From: JAABRE01 sp964413275
GTDB lineage: Bacteria > Cyanobacteriota > Cyanobacteriia > Cyanobacteriales > JAABRE01
Assembly (NCBI GenBank): GCA_964413275.1
Contig: CAYPSO010000010.1
Coordinates: 1 to 64,000, forward strand
Direction of reading: 5' to 3'
Length of the DNA stretch: 64,000 bases
The notes below the pieces were generated by a model. It saw only the letters and a list, made by a program, of their open reading frames with translations, did not search any database and was not told where the DNA came from. Every line of letters begins with the position of its first letter. The first letter of the stretch is position 1. Below are positions 8,711 to 16,673 of this stretch, piece after piece. A program made the translations under genes and the position numbers.

Positions 8711-9487
8711 ATGAAAAATAAATTACTCATCGGCGCTTTAACTCTATTAACAATTAGTATAACTAATCCTGTTGTTGCCGAAAATTTATCAGATTTAAGA
8801 AAGTTACTTTCCACTAAAGAATGTCGCAACTGTGACTTAACTGGTAGTGGTTTAGTCATGGCTAATTTATCAGGTGCAAAATTGAGTGGTGTTAATTTTA
8901 GTGGCGCTAATTTGAGTCGTGCTGATTTAAGTGGAGCTAACCTAATTGGTGCTGATTTGAGTGGAGCATCTTTATATGGAGCTAATCTGAGTGGTGCTAA
9001 CTTGATTGGAGCTAACTTAAATGGCACAGATTTAAGAAATGCTTATCTTCATAATGCTGTTTTAGTGGGAGTTAGTTTTGATACTGCTTATTTACAAGGA
9101 GCAACAGGTATTCCTAATTATGCAGGTACACCCGAACAATTTGTGCGTTGGGGCATGGTAGAAGCCAGTAAAGGTCAATATCATCGAGCATTAGAACACT
9201 ATAATAAAGCTTTAAGTATTAATTCTCAATTTTCCTATGCTTACCTCAATCGAGGAATTGCTCGTTATCGCCTTGGTGATGAATCAGGAGCAACTCAGGA
9301 TGCGGAAATAGCAGGCAAAATTTTTGAAGCGGAGGATAATACTCTTGGTATTGAGGCATCTCAAAAGTTTCTCGAAGGCATAGAAATGGTAAATCAAATT
9401 GAAGAAAATCAACATCAAAATCGAGAATCCAAAGTAGAGAGATTTTTGGGTGGTATTGGCTCTCTTTTACTAAAGTTATTTTTGTGA
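8711..9487 (+). CDS. Exported pentapeptide-repeat protein with TPR-like C-terminus
   Basis: A signal peptide is likely (residues 1-24, ending VVAEN). Residues about 37-125 hold roughly 15 pentapeptide repeats of the form A(N/D)LSG, preceded by a CRNCDLTGSG segment typical of exported cyanobacterial pentapeptide proteins. Residues 140-205 read as TPR helices (AEHYNKAL-type: HRALEHYNKALSINSQFSYA). The order of signal, beta-helix, then TPR suggests a scaffold or adaptor in the periplasm or thylakoid lumen. The partner is unknown. On the opposite strand the repeats give a proline/leucine-rich shadow frame, which I do not annotate. Confidence 0.88.
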   Translation: MKNKLLIGALTLLTISITNPVVAENLSDLRKLLSTKECRNCDLTGSGLVMANLSGAKLSGVNFSGANLSRADLSGANLIGADLSGASLYGANLSGANLIGANLNGTDLRNAYLHNAVLVGVSFDTAYLQGATGIPNYAGTPEQFVRWGMVEASKGQYHRALEHYNKALSINSQFSYAYLNRGIARYRLGDESGATQDAEIAGKIFEAEDNTLGIEASQKFLEGIEMVNQIEENQHQNRESKVERFLGGIGSLLLKLFL

Positions 9488-9569
9488 GTATTCAGCAAGC
9501 GCTAAAATCTAAGTTATTTTATATTAAGGCAAGATAAAGAATTATGATTCATAATAAATGATTTTATAG

Positions 9570-11375
9570 CTATTCTTGATCAACTTCCATAAATAATAGT
9601 TTAGCCGCTTCTTTTTTTGCTTCTTTTTTATTTGTAGCTATACCTTCTTTAATAATTGTTTGATTTTCTTCGTAGGATAATTTTCCAAAACAAATAAATT
9701 GATTATCTTGTTCCTCATAAGAATAAATAGGAGGAGACCAATGTTTTGCTTGACATAAATTATTAAGTAAAGCAATATAATTATTATTGGAATTATTTTT
9801 ATTATTATCTAGTATTTTTTCTGTTTTTTTATTAAGAGATTGTAGATTTTGTTTTTCAGATTGTCTTACTAATTTATTATCTTGATATGCTTTTAACCAG
9901 TTAAGAGAAGCTTGGTGTTTAGCTTCTTTTTTAGAAGTTGCGATCGCAGGCTCGTAGGTAGTGAGTTGTTTTTTACCATTATCCATTACTACCCAACAGG
10001 CAAAGTTGTTATTTACTTTTTCCTCTAAATAAGATACACTATACCCCTCTTTTTGGGTTAAAACTGTTAACACCATAGTTGCGTCTGATGTTTGTTCCTC
10101 TAATTTTAATAAAACTGTTTTGTGGATTTCTTTATTTCTATGAGAAAACCAAAGATGATATATATCGAGGGAAGTTAAGGTTTTGAGACGATTTTTTACT
10201 TCATATTTTAGAGTTTCAATTTTATCATTTTCTGCTGCATATTCAAGCAGTTTAGAAAAATCTTGACTAGATAATTTACTCCAACCTTTATAATTAATTT
10301 GACGTTGATAAGATTGAACTTGTAAATCCTTATAATAATCATTTTTAAAGTCTTTTAATCCCCGTCCATACTGATTAATATAATTACCATATTTTTGTAA
10401 TTCATCTTCTGTATAAACATTTTCTTTACCATTAATAAAAGCTTTAATTATACGATGATTAATATAATCTGCCACCCTTCTAATAGGAGAAGTAAAATGA
10501 CAATAACTTTCTAAAGCTAAAGCGTAATGTCCTTGATTTATCGGTTCATATTCAGCAGCTTTTAGCCAAGATTGTAATCTTTTTCTAATCTCTTCTTCTC
10601 GATCTAATTCAATCAATTCCCGTAAAATTACATCTTGTTGAGGTGCTTCGGGATTAATATTATGATTTCTAAATAGAGCGGGAATTTTTGAAGTTTTAAA
10701 TAGTTGAGCCACAGCAGAATTAGCTAAAATCATAAATTCTTGAATAATTTGTTGAGAACGATGCACCATTTTTGGTTGTAAAATACCATTCTCATCAATA
10801 TAACCTAAAGGTGTATTTCGACACCCTAAACTACCACTTTTTGCTCTGTTTGATTGTAATTTTTGCGCCCAAACATTAAGATATTGTAACTGAAAATAAA
10901 AAGGATTATCTGGTTTTAATAAAACCTCATCTACTTCTTGATAACTAAATTTTTTAGAACTAATTAATTTCGTTTCAGAAATCTCAGTATTTTTAATATT
11001 TGCGGATTCATCGAGAGTTATTTTAATAGTAAGAGTTGGGCGAATTTCTCCTTCAAGTAAACTGCATAAATTTTCCGATAATTCTCTAGGAAGCATCGGG
11101 TCATTTCTCTTAGGTAAATAAAGGGTTTCTACCCTTACTAAAGCTGCTTTATCTAGGGGAGAATCCAAAGGAATAACGGCGGTAACATCTGCTATATGAA
11201 CAAAAACCTGACAACTTGCAGGATAAACTTTTATCCATAAAGCATCATCTAAATCTTTCGATGTCCAATCATCAATGGTAAATCCTTTAACTTGCGGCCG
11301 TTGAAAAACTTCTTCAGGTAACTGAATATTTTGAGATTGTTCAAGTTCTTCTGGTAAAAATATTCTATCTTTCAT
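9570..11375 (-). CDS. RNase II/R-family (RNB) exoribonuclease with two dsRBD-like modules
   Basis: The 601-residue protein starts almost directly with an RNB catalytic domain (about 25-320). The metal-binding aspartate cluster is in IDDWTSKDLDDALWI (near residue 35), and SPIRRVADYINHRII near 290 matches the conserved TSPIRRYAD motif. A divergent middle region follows. Two C-terminal segments look like double-stranded-RNA-binding modules: about 435-495, with ATSKKEAKHQASLNWLKAY, and about 525-600, with ATNKKEAKKEAAKLLFMEV. Classical RNase II/R carry cold-shock and S1 domains instead; I see neither. The likely job is 3'-5' degradation of structured RNA. The start codon lies inside the end of coaE (11-bp overlap), so the two genes are coupled. 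Confidence 0.85.
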   Translation of the reverse strand: MKDRIFLPEELEQSQNIQLPEEVFQRPQVKGFTIDDWTSKDLDDALWIKVYPASCQVFVHIADVTAVIPLDSPLDKAALVRVETLYLPKRNDPMLPRELSENLCSLLEGEIRPTLTIKITLDESANIKNTEISETKLISSKKFSYQEVDEVLLKPDNPFYFQLQYLNVWAQKLQSNRAKSGSLGCRNTPLGYIDENGILQPKMVHRSQQIIQEFMILANSAVAQLFKTSKIPALFRNHNINPEAPQQDVILRELIELDREEEIRKRLQSWLKAAEYEPINQGHYALALESYCHFTSPIRRVADYINHRIIKAFINGKENVYTEDELQKYGNYINQYGRGLKDFKNDYYKDLQVQSYQRQINYKGWSKLSSQDFSKLLEYAAENDKIETLKYEVKNRLKTLTSLDIYHLWFSHRNKEIHKTVLLKLEEQTSDATMVLTVLTQKEGYSVSYLEEKVNNNFACWVVMDNGKKQLTTYEPAIATSKKEAKHQASLNWLKAYQDNKLVRQSEKQNLQSLNKKTEKILDNNKNNSNNNYIALLNNLCQAKHWSPPIYSYEEQDNQFICFGKLSYEENQTIIKEGIATNKKEAKKEAAKLLFMEVDQE

Positions 11376-11976
11376 TGTAATTATGTAAAGCTCGATCTAT
11401 TTGTTGGTATAAATAAGTAATTGTTTGGGAATTATCTAAAATAATATCAGCAGATTGCATTTTAAGTTCTAAAGGTAATTGACTATTAATCCTTGCTTCT
11501 GCTTCCTCTAAGGTAAGATTATTTCTTTGACATAAACGCTCTGTTTGCTGTTGTTTAGTACAGATGACAACCCAAATTTCTGTAACTAAATCAGTCATGT
11601 TTGCCTCAAATAATAAGGGAATTGCTAAAACAATAATTTTGTCATCTAGTTGTTTGAGTTGGGTTACAAATTGTTCTCTAACATAAGGATGTATTTGGGA
11701 TTCTAACCATTTTTTTTCGATTGGATTATTAAAAATAATATTTCCTAAAGCTTGACGATTTAACTTTCCGTTAGCTAATTTAATACTTTCCCCATATCTA
11801 GTAAAAATATTTTTGAGAATAGCAGAGTTATTGTTAACAGCTTCTCTAGCATAAAAATCAGCATCAAGAATAGATAAATTATATTTTTCTTGTAAATAAT
11901 TAGTAACAGTGGTTTTTCCCGTTGCAATTCCTCCAGTCAAACCGATTATTTTTTGTTTTTTATTTTTTTTAAACAT
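11365..11976 (-). CDS. coaE: Dephospho-CoA kinase
   Basis: CoaE phosphorylates the 3'-OH of dephospho-CoA with ATP, the last step of coenzyme A synthesis. The 203-residue length fits. The P-loop GLTGGIATGKTTV is at residues about 12-24, followed by LDADFYARE, the substrate lid region PYVREQF, and VIVLAIPLLFEANM. It is the first gene of a two-gene minus-strand unit with the RNB nuclease, and the two overlap by 11 bp. Confidence 0.95.
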   Translation of the reverse strand: MFKKNKKQKIIGLTGGIATGKTTVTNYLQEKYNLSILDADFYAREAVNNNSAILKNIFTRYGESIKLANGKLNRQALGNIIFNNPIEKKWLESQIHPYVREQFVTQLKQLDDKIIVLAIPLLFEANMTDLVTEIWVVICTKQQQTERLCQRNNLTLEEAEARINSQLPLELKMQSADIILDNSQTITYLYQQIDRALHNYNER

Positions 11977-12096
11977 TTAATCTTGAAAAAAAGGGTATTT
12001 CTAATAGATAATAATATTATAAATATAAGACAGGAACTTCCTAGTTTAAACCTTCGTCTTTATGATTAAACTATATTAACCTAAATCAGATTTATC

Positions 12097-12951
12097 ATGT
12101 TTAAACAATTTTCTTATGTTTCTAAATCAGTGCGAAAAAGAATATTTTATAGCACAGTATCTATACTAACAGCCTTAACAGTTGCTTTTGCGACTCCTCA
12201 AACTACTTATGCCCTATCTTGGATTGATTTAATTTTAAGAGGAGTACAAGTTATTCAACTATCTACTATCTCTGATAGTAATGAAGTTTCCCTTGGTAAA
12301 CAGATTAACCAGCAAGTAGCATCTCAATATCCCTTATCTAATAATCAAAGACTTACTAGATATATTGATGAAATCGGACAAAGATTAGCTAAAACTAGCT
12401 CTCGCCCGGATATTCCCTATACTTTTCAAGTAGTGAATGATAAAAGTATTAATGCTTTTGCAACTATGGGAGGATTCGTATATATGAATACGGGCTTAAT
12501 CACTAAAGCCGAAAACGAAGCGGAATTAGCTGGAGTTATTGCCCATGAAATTGGTCATATTGCCGCTCGTCATTCCATTAATCAAATGAAAGAACAAGCC
12601 ATTGCCCAAGGGCTTGTTTCTGCGGCTGGTTTAGACCGCAATACAGCAGTACAATTAGGATTACAAGTAGGTTTTAAGCTTCCCAGAAGTCGTGGTGATG
12701 AATTAGAAGCTGATGAACTAGGATTAAAAAATCTAATTAAAGCAGGATATGCACCCATCGGCATGGTTACTTTTTTTGATAAGCTGATGAAAGCTCAATC
12801 AAGTGGAGCTCCTCCTAGTTTTTTAAGCACTCACCCAGCTACTGAAGATAGAATAGATCGTCTAGAATCAATGATCGATCCTGCAACTGCTAAACAGGGT
12901 AATGGTTTAAATTCTCAGGCTTATAAAGCTAAAATCCAATCTTTACTATAA
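12097..12951 (+). CDS. M48-family metalloprotease
   Basis: This 284-residue zinc protease has a hydrophobic N-terminal segment (about 17-40, ending TTYALS) that suggests export or membrane anchoring. The zinc motif is HEIGHIAARH (near residue 150), and ELEADELGLKNLIKAGY (near 202) gives the third ligand. STHPATEDRI near 248 is a conserved M48 feature. This group resembles BepA/LoiP-like or Oma1-like periplasmic quality-control proteases; the substrates are unknown. A strong stem-loop ends the transcript 20 bp after the stop. Confidence 0.9.
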   Translation: MFKQFSYVSKSVRKRIFYSTVSILTALTVAFATPQTTYALSWIDLILRGVQVIQLSTISDSNEVSLGKQINQQVASQYPLSNNQRLTRYIDEIGQRLAKTSSRPDIPYTFQVVNDKSINAFATMGGFVYMNTGLITKAENEAELAGVIAHEIGHIAARHSINQMKEQAIAQGLVSAAGLDRNTAVQLGLQVGFKLPRSRGDELEADELGLKNLIKAGYAPIGMVTFFDKLMKAQSSGAPPSFLSTHPATEDRIDRLESMIDPATAKQGNGLNSQAYKAKIQSLL

Positions 12952-12970
12952 AATATTGATACCTAAAAAC

Positions 12971-13015
12971 AAACTTACTCATTATCTCTATCTAGGGATA
13001 GAAATGAGTAAGTTT
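12971..13015 (+). terminator. Stem-loop terminator after the M48 gene
   Basis: AAACTTACTCATT pairs perfectly with AATGAGTAAGTTT (13 bp), and the loop itself contains a small CTATC/GATAG stem. The 3' arm runs into TTTTAAAAA. It may work in both directions. Confidence 0.75.
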
Positions 13016-13125
13016 TAAAAAACTGCATTTACCCTCTACAGGGTTTATGGGATAAGATTTTTTTGATCACAAGTACCAAAGAGCGGTTAGGGACTTGTGG
13101 TTAAATAAAGTACCATTTAAAGTGG

Positions 13126-13184
13126 GGTGGACAAAACCGACAGATCGAGTTTACGAGAAATTCTCAAAGCATATTTGGCCCACC
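13126..13184. repeat. MITE-like element with GGTGGACAAA / TTTGGCCCACC ends
   Basis: Imperfect inverted repeats GGTGGACAAAA and TTTGGCCCACC enclose about 40 bp. The ends resemble those of the element at 25837-25894. The 436-bp spacer 12952-13387 therefore holds a terminator, a small CACAAGT/ACTTGTG stem-loop (13067-13098), this repeat, and the structured block described next. A 63-codon open frame across it (13095-13286) has no supporting features. Confidence 0.5.
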
Positions 13185-13230
13185 AAAAAATATATAAACT
13201 GGTATATTATTTATTTACCGAGTAGGGATG

Positions 13231-13330
13231 TTGAAAGCCCTCGGCTGAAGTCCGAGGGCTGGAAACGAGCGAACCGTTCAGGTTAGAACGGACGGCTGAA
13301 ATGGGCGAATGGGATTCGCCCATCGCGTCC
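13231..13330. other. Block of tight hairpins; possible orphan IS200/IS605 right end
   Basis: Three perfect hairpins lie within 90 bp: AGCCCTCGG/CCGAGGGCT (13236-13260, 9 bp), CCGTTC/GAACGG (13274-13291, 6 bp), and ATGGGCGAAT/ATTCGCCCAT with a GGG loop (13301-13323, 10 bp), the last one enclosed by GGACG/CGTCC. Read on the minus strand, the first hairpin followed by TTTCAA resembles the right ends of the two tnpB elements nearby (GAATCC, stem, TCAA). It may be a leftover element end or a structured RNA. Its G+C is far above the surroundings. The function is not known. Confidence 0.55.
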
Positions 13331-13358
13331 TCCACTTTTAACCGTCCCGAAATCATGG

Positions 13359-13364
13359 TATAAT
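13359..13364 (+). promoter_or_regulatory. Likely -10 box of the first tnpB gene
   Basis: A perfect TATAAT hexamer lies 23 bp before the tnpB start codon. No convincing -35 box is visible 17 bp upstream. A good ribosome-binding site, AAGAGG (13377-13382), is 5 bp before the ATG. Confidence 0.5.
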
Positions 13365-13387
13365 CTTTTTACTTAAAAGAGGTTTAA

Positions 13388-14767
13388 ATGTACAGTTGCC
13401 AACAAGTTCTAGTAAGTCAACGGCGCGATTATTCAGGGGGAAATAAATTCGCCGAATCTCGCGCCAAAAATAACGACTTAATTAACATATTAACATTCTT
13501 GTGTGAAGAGTCTCATAAACTCACTAACCTGGGAATTTATTATGCTAGGCAGCTATATTTTAAAGCTAAAAAAGGAATAGGCAAGTTTGATTTAGAAAAA
13601 GAATACAAAGCGTCGAACCACTACAAAGTTTTATATTCTCAAGCTGCTCAACAAATATTAAGAACTATAGCAGAATCTTTTAAATCTTATTATGGATTAG
13701 TTAAAGCTTATAAATCTGGAAAGATAACAGATAAACCTAGAATTCCTAACTACAGAAAAAAGAATGGTTTGGCAACAGTTAGCTATCCCAAGCAAGCACT
13801 TAAGTTAAAAGATGGACAGATAAGAGTCCCATTGGGCAAGACTTGTAAGGCTTGGTTCGATATAGATAGCTTTAGTGTATCCATGCCTAGCAACCTTGAT
13901 TTTTCTGAGCTAAAAGAACTAAGAATACTACCTCGAAACAAGTGTTTTTATTTTGAGTTTGTCTATGAAAAGCAAATAAAAAAAGCGGAATTAAATCAAA
14001 ATAATGTACTTGGTATCGATCCTGGTTTAAACAATTGGTTAACTTGTGTTTCGTCTGTTAATACGAGCTTTATTGTTGATGGAAAGCAGATCAAATCAAT
14101 GAATCGTTGGTACAACAAGCAAGTATCAACAATTAAGGAAAATAAACCACAAGGTTTTTGGAACAATAGATTAGCGACAATAACTGAAAAACGCAATAGA
14201 CAAATGCGTGATGCTATTAATAAAGCAGCGAGAGTAGTAATAAATCATTGCCTAAAAAATAATATTGGAACTATTGTTTTTGGTTGGAATAAACGCAACA
14301 AAAATTCAATCAATATCGGCAAGAAAAATAATTCTGAGTTCGTACCTATCCCGTACCGACGACTCAAGGACAGAATTGCTCAACTATGCGAGCAATATGG
14401 AATTCAGTTTATTGAGACTGAAGAATCATATACCAGTAAAGCTAGTTTTTTAGATGGCGACTATCTACCTATTTATGGTGAAAAACCCGATGATTGGAAG
14501 CCGAATGGAAAAAGAACTAAGCGAGGGCTGTATCGCACAGCAATCAACTGGTATATAAATGCAGACTGCAATGGCGCAGCTAATATCATTAGAAAAGTAA
14601 GCAGAACGTTAGGCTTAGACCTTAGCCAACTGTCTAGGGGCGTTTTGACTCGTCCCCAAAGGATTAGCCTTTGGTCAGTTAATAAAGAAATAATGCGAAG
14701 CAATGTGGATTTATCCCATTGCGAAGCTTCCTTATTAGAATCCGCCCTCATTCATGGGGCGGAGTAG
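13388..14767 (+). CDS. tnpB: TnpB RNA-guided nuclease (IS200/IS605 type), rearranged-site variant
   Basis: The 459-residue protein is TnpB, the RNA-guided, Cas12-like nuclease of IS200/IS605 elements. The first RuvC aspartate is D211 in VLGIDPGLNNWLTC, and the last is in NADCNGAANIIRK. At the usual RuvC-II position (IVFGWNKRNKNS) the glutamate is replaced by glycine; glutamates occur instead at IETEESYTSKAS (from residue 343). The CxxC...CxxC zinc ribbon normally found between these motifs is absent, replaced by a segment ending GKRTKRGLYRT. This arrangement belongs to a known divergent TnpB branch. There is no tnpA nearby, so the element is not self-mobile. The 3' end of the gene overlaps the element's right-end hairpin, where the guide RNA should originate. 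Confidence 0.9.
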   Translation: MYSCQQVLVSQRRDYSGGNKFAESRAKNNDLINILTFLCEESHKLTNLGIYYARQLYFKAKKGIGKFDLEKEYKASNHYKVLYSQAAQQILRTIAESFKSYYGLVKAYKSGKITDKPRIPNYRKKNGLATVSYPKQALKLKDGQIRVPLGKTCKAWFDIDSFSVSMPSNLDFSELKELRILPRNKCFYFEFVYEKQIKKAELNQNNVLGIDPGLNNWLTCVSSVNTSFIVDGKQIKSMNRWYNKQVSTIKENKPQGFWNNRLATITEKRNRQMRDAINKAARVVINHCLKNNIGTIVFGWNKRNKNSINIGKKNNSEFVPIPYRRLKDRIAQLCEQYGIQFIETEESYTSKASFLDGDYLPIYGEKPDDWKPNGKRTKRGLYRTAINWYINADCNGAANIIRKVSRTLGLDLSQLSRGVLTRPQRISLWSVNKEIMRSNVDLSHCEASLLESALIHGAE

Positions 14768-14771
14768 TCAA
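14735..14771 (+). ncRNA. Right-end hairpin of tnpB element 1; likely omega-RNA 3' end
   Basis: TTAGAATCC leads into a 7-bp stem TCCGCCC/GGGCGGA, followed by GTAGTCAA. The hairpin overlaps the tnpB stop. The second element at 15331-15367 has the same order: TTAGAATCC, imperfect stem, GGAG, AACTCAA. In known TnpB systems the omega-RNA covers the 3' end of tnpB and this right end, and the bases just outside act as guide. Here those would be the bases from 14772 on. The RNA itself is inferred. Confidence 0.6.
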
Positions 14772-14783
14772 TAATCCCTTAGT

Positions 14784-14990
14784 TCACTTAACGACATCTA
14801 CTAAAGCTTCTGATTTGAATTGAATTGTACCTGAGCCGGAATAGCGATAACGCTCACCAAGAAATACTGATAATTTGATGTTGGTTTGATTAGGAGTAAA
14901 GATATACTTTACGGTACAAACCTGCATTTTATTTTTGAAATAGGCAATAATGCGATCGCCAATTTTAATATTTAAAGCTTGAATTTTCAT
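14784..14990 (-). CDS. Small hypothetical protein
   Basis: This 68-residue protein (starts MKIQALNIKIGDRIIAYF) reads as a small all-beta domain with alternating hydrophobic strands. I do not recognise the family. AGGTGAAAGG lies directly before the ATG and could serve as ribosome-binding site. It is squeezed between two tnpB elements and ends 12 bp from the right end of the first, so its promoter region or a former neighbour may have been disturbed by insertion. Confidence 0.55.
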   Translation of the reverse strand: MKIQALNIKIGDRIIAYFKNKMQVCTVKYIFTPNQTNIKLSVFLGERYRYSGSGTIQFKSEALVDVVK

Positions 14991-15330
14991 CCTTTCACCT
15001 AAATTTTATTCTAAATCTTCCAAATCTTCTTCTCTTTCTAAATCAGAAATTGAGGTTTCAATAATGTATTCTATTTCTTCTGAAATTAATAAAGAAACTG
15101 CAATTAGCTTATGATTAATGACATATAGCCAAAATTAAACAGAAAAAGAACACTTTCGATCTTCTAGTAACGGATAGTCTGCTAAAGATATATAATGATA
15201 GGACTAAATATATTTTGATTGTTCATGTTGGGATTATAACATTTTTTTTAAAATCTTGCTCAAAACAAAAATACTTGATATAATCACCAATCCAAAAATT
15301 AGAAAAGAACTTTAGTGAGATGAAGCAGAT
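14991..15330. other. Non-coding spacer with a short ORF remnant
   Basis: On the minus strand an open frame without a start codon runs into a stop at 15006-15008. It reads ...VINHKLIAVSLLISEEIEY and then ends in an acidic DLEREEDLEDLE tail. It may be the end of a broken gene upstream of the small hypothetical gene. The rest is A+T-rich with no repeat or RNA that I can identify. Confidence 0.4.
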
Positions 15331-15367
15331 TTGAGTTCTCCGCGCCTTAAAAGAGCGAGGATTCTAA
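15331..15367 (-). ncRNA. Right-end hairpin of tnpB element 2; likely omega-RNA 3' end
   Basis: Read on the minus strand, TTAGAATCC leads into an imperfect stem (CCTCGC with GCGCGG) and ends GGAGAACTCAA. This matches the organisation of the right end of element 1. It lies 20 bp after the stop of the second tnpB. The guide would be the minus-strand bases next to it, from 15330 downward. Confidence 0.55.
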
Positions 15368-15386
15368 GCAGATGTTGCTACCCGGT

Positions 15387-16673
15387 CTAAAGACACGCGG
15401 AGCAACGCTTACGATATGATTTAGATAGACTATCCAATCTATACCGTTGTGGGAGACTCAAAACTCCCCTAGCTACCTTGGCTAAATCTACATTTAGCTG
15501 TGTAATTACCTTACGAATAATATTACTTGAGCCGTTACAGTCAGCGTTAATTAATTGACCGCTATTAGTCTGATACAACCCCCTTTTTATCCTTTTTCCT
15601 GATGGTTGCCACCCGTCGGGTTTTTCGCCAACTGTAGGTAGCAAATCATCATCTAAGAAAGAAGCTTTTGAGGTATAACTTTCTTCAGTTTCAATAAACT
15701 TAATCCCGTATTGGTCACACAATTGAGCCAGACGAATTTTAAGCTTGGCTGTGGGAATCTGGACAAAATTCTGATTATTCTTTTTTCCTATGTTAATAGA
15801 ATCTTTTTGTCTTTTGTTCCATCCAAAAACCACAATAGAAACATTGTTATTAAGACACCAATTTACGATCAATCTAGCTCCTTTATTCACATTATCTCTC
15901 ATTTGACGGTTACGCTTTTCGGTTAAGTCTGCTAATTCATCATCCCAATAATCTTGAGATTTTCCTGTCTTAATTTTAGCAACACGCTTGTTATACCATT
16001 GATTTTGAGACTTCACTTTTTTGCCATCAACAACAAATGATTTACCAATGTTAGAGACACAAGTTAACCAGTTATCTAATCCATGATCAATCCCCAAAAC
16101 ATTAAGATTGGGGTCAATCTTTTTAAGAGCATCTTGACTATAGACGCATTCGAGATAAAAGCAGCGATTTCTCGGTAAAATACGAAACTCTTTTACCTGC
16201 TGATAATCTATGTTGCTTGGCATTGGCAACAGAAAATGGTCAATTCCAAACCAAGTTTTGATCTGCTTCCCTAAAGGAATTTTTAAGAAACCTTCTTTAG
16301 TCAATTTAATCCATCTTGCAGGACAGCTAACAACAGATATGCCTCCTTTTTTACGATATTTTGGAGGTCTAGGCTTTTGAGTTAATTCTCCTTTTTTCCA
16401 AAGGGATAAAAGTTTCTTGTAAGAAGTAAAAGATTCAACAACCTCATGTAATACTTGTTGAGCACAAGCTGACCTCATTGCTTGAAAATGAGGGTTGCTT
16501 TTTAAGACTGAATCAAGCTCATACTTACTCAAATAACGATCAGCTTTGAATAATATTTGACGACAATAGTAGATACCACAATTAGCTAACTTATTGGCTT
16601 CGCTACAGATAAACTCTAAGATAGCTCTTACATCATCATGAGGATGAATTAAAATTTGCTGGCAACCATACAT
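15387..16673 (-). CDS. tnpB: Second TnpB RNA-guided nuclease, same variant branch
   Basis: This 428-residue protein is a clear paralogue of the tnpB product at 13388-14767. It shares VLGIDHGLDNWLTCVS (RuvC-I Asp), IVVFGWNKRQKDS (Gly in place of the RuvC-II Glu), IETEESYTSKASFLDDD and INADCNGSSNIIRK. It too lacks the zinc-ribbon cysteines. The two copies are clearly different in sequence, so they are separate arrivals or an old duplication. A strong ribosome-binding site, AGGAGGG, lies 7 bp before the ATG. The start overlaps the 3' end of the metallophosphatase gene by 38 bp, which indicates that the element inserted there. No tnpA accompanies it. Confidence 0.88.
   Translation of the reverse strand: MYGCQQILIHPHDDVRAILEFICSEANKLANCGIYYCRQILFKADRYLSKYELDSVLKSNPHFQAMRSACAQQVLHEVVESFTSYKKLLSLWKKGELTQKPRPPKYRKKGGISVVSCPARWIKLTKEGFLKIPLGKQIKTWFGIDHFLLPMPSNIDYQQVKEFRILPRNRCFYLECVYSQDALKKIDPNLNVLGIDHGLDNWLTCVSNIGKSFVVDGKKVKSQNQWYNKRVAKIKTGKSQDYWDDELADLTEKRNRQMRDNVNKGARLIVNWCLNNNVSIVVFGWNKRQKDSINIGKKNNQNFVQIPTAKLKIRLAQLCDQYGIKFIETEESYTSKASFLDDDLLPTVGEKPDGWQPSGKRIKRGLYQTNSGQLINADCNGSSNIIRKVITQLNVDLAKVARGVLSLPQRYRLDSLSKSYRKRCSACL

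Noticed and set aside
8689..9027. 112-codon open frame on the minus strand over the pentapeptide gene
   Set aside because: Its LAPL/SAPL repeats are the exact antisense of the pentapeptide repeats, so it is a shadow.
13095..13286. 63-codon open frame before the first tnpB gene
   Set aside because: It runs across a MITE-like repeat and a perfect hairpin, has no recognisable domain, and ends inside the structured block.
14473..14751. 92-codon minus-strand frame over the 3' end of the first tnpB gene
   Set aside because: Antisense shadow of the conserved TnpB C-terminus. It has no start context or family match.
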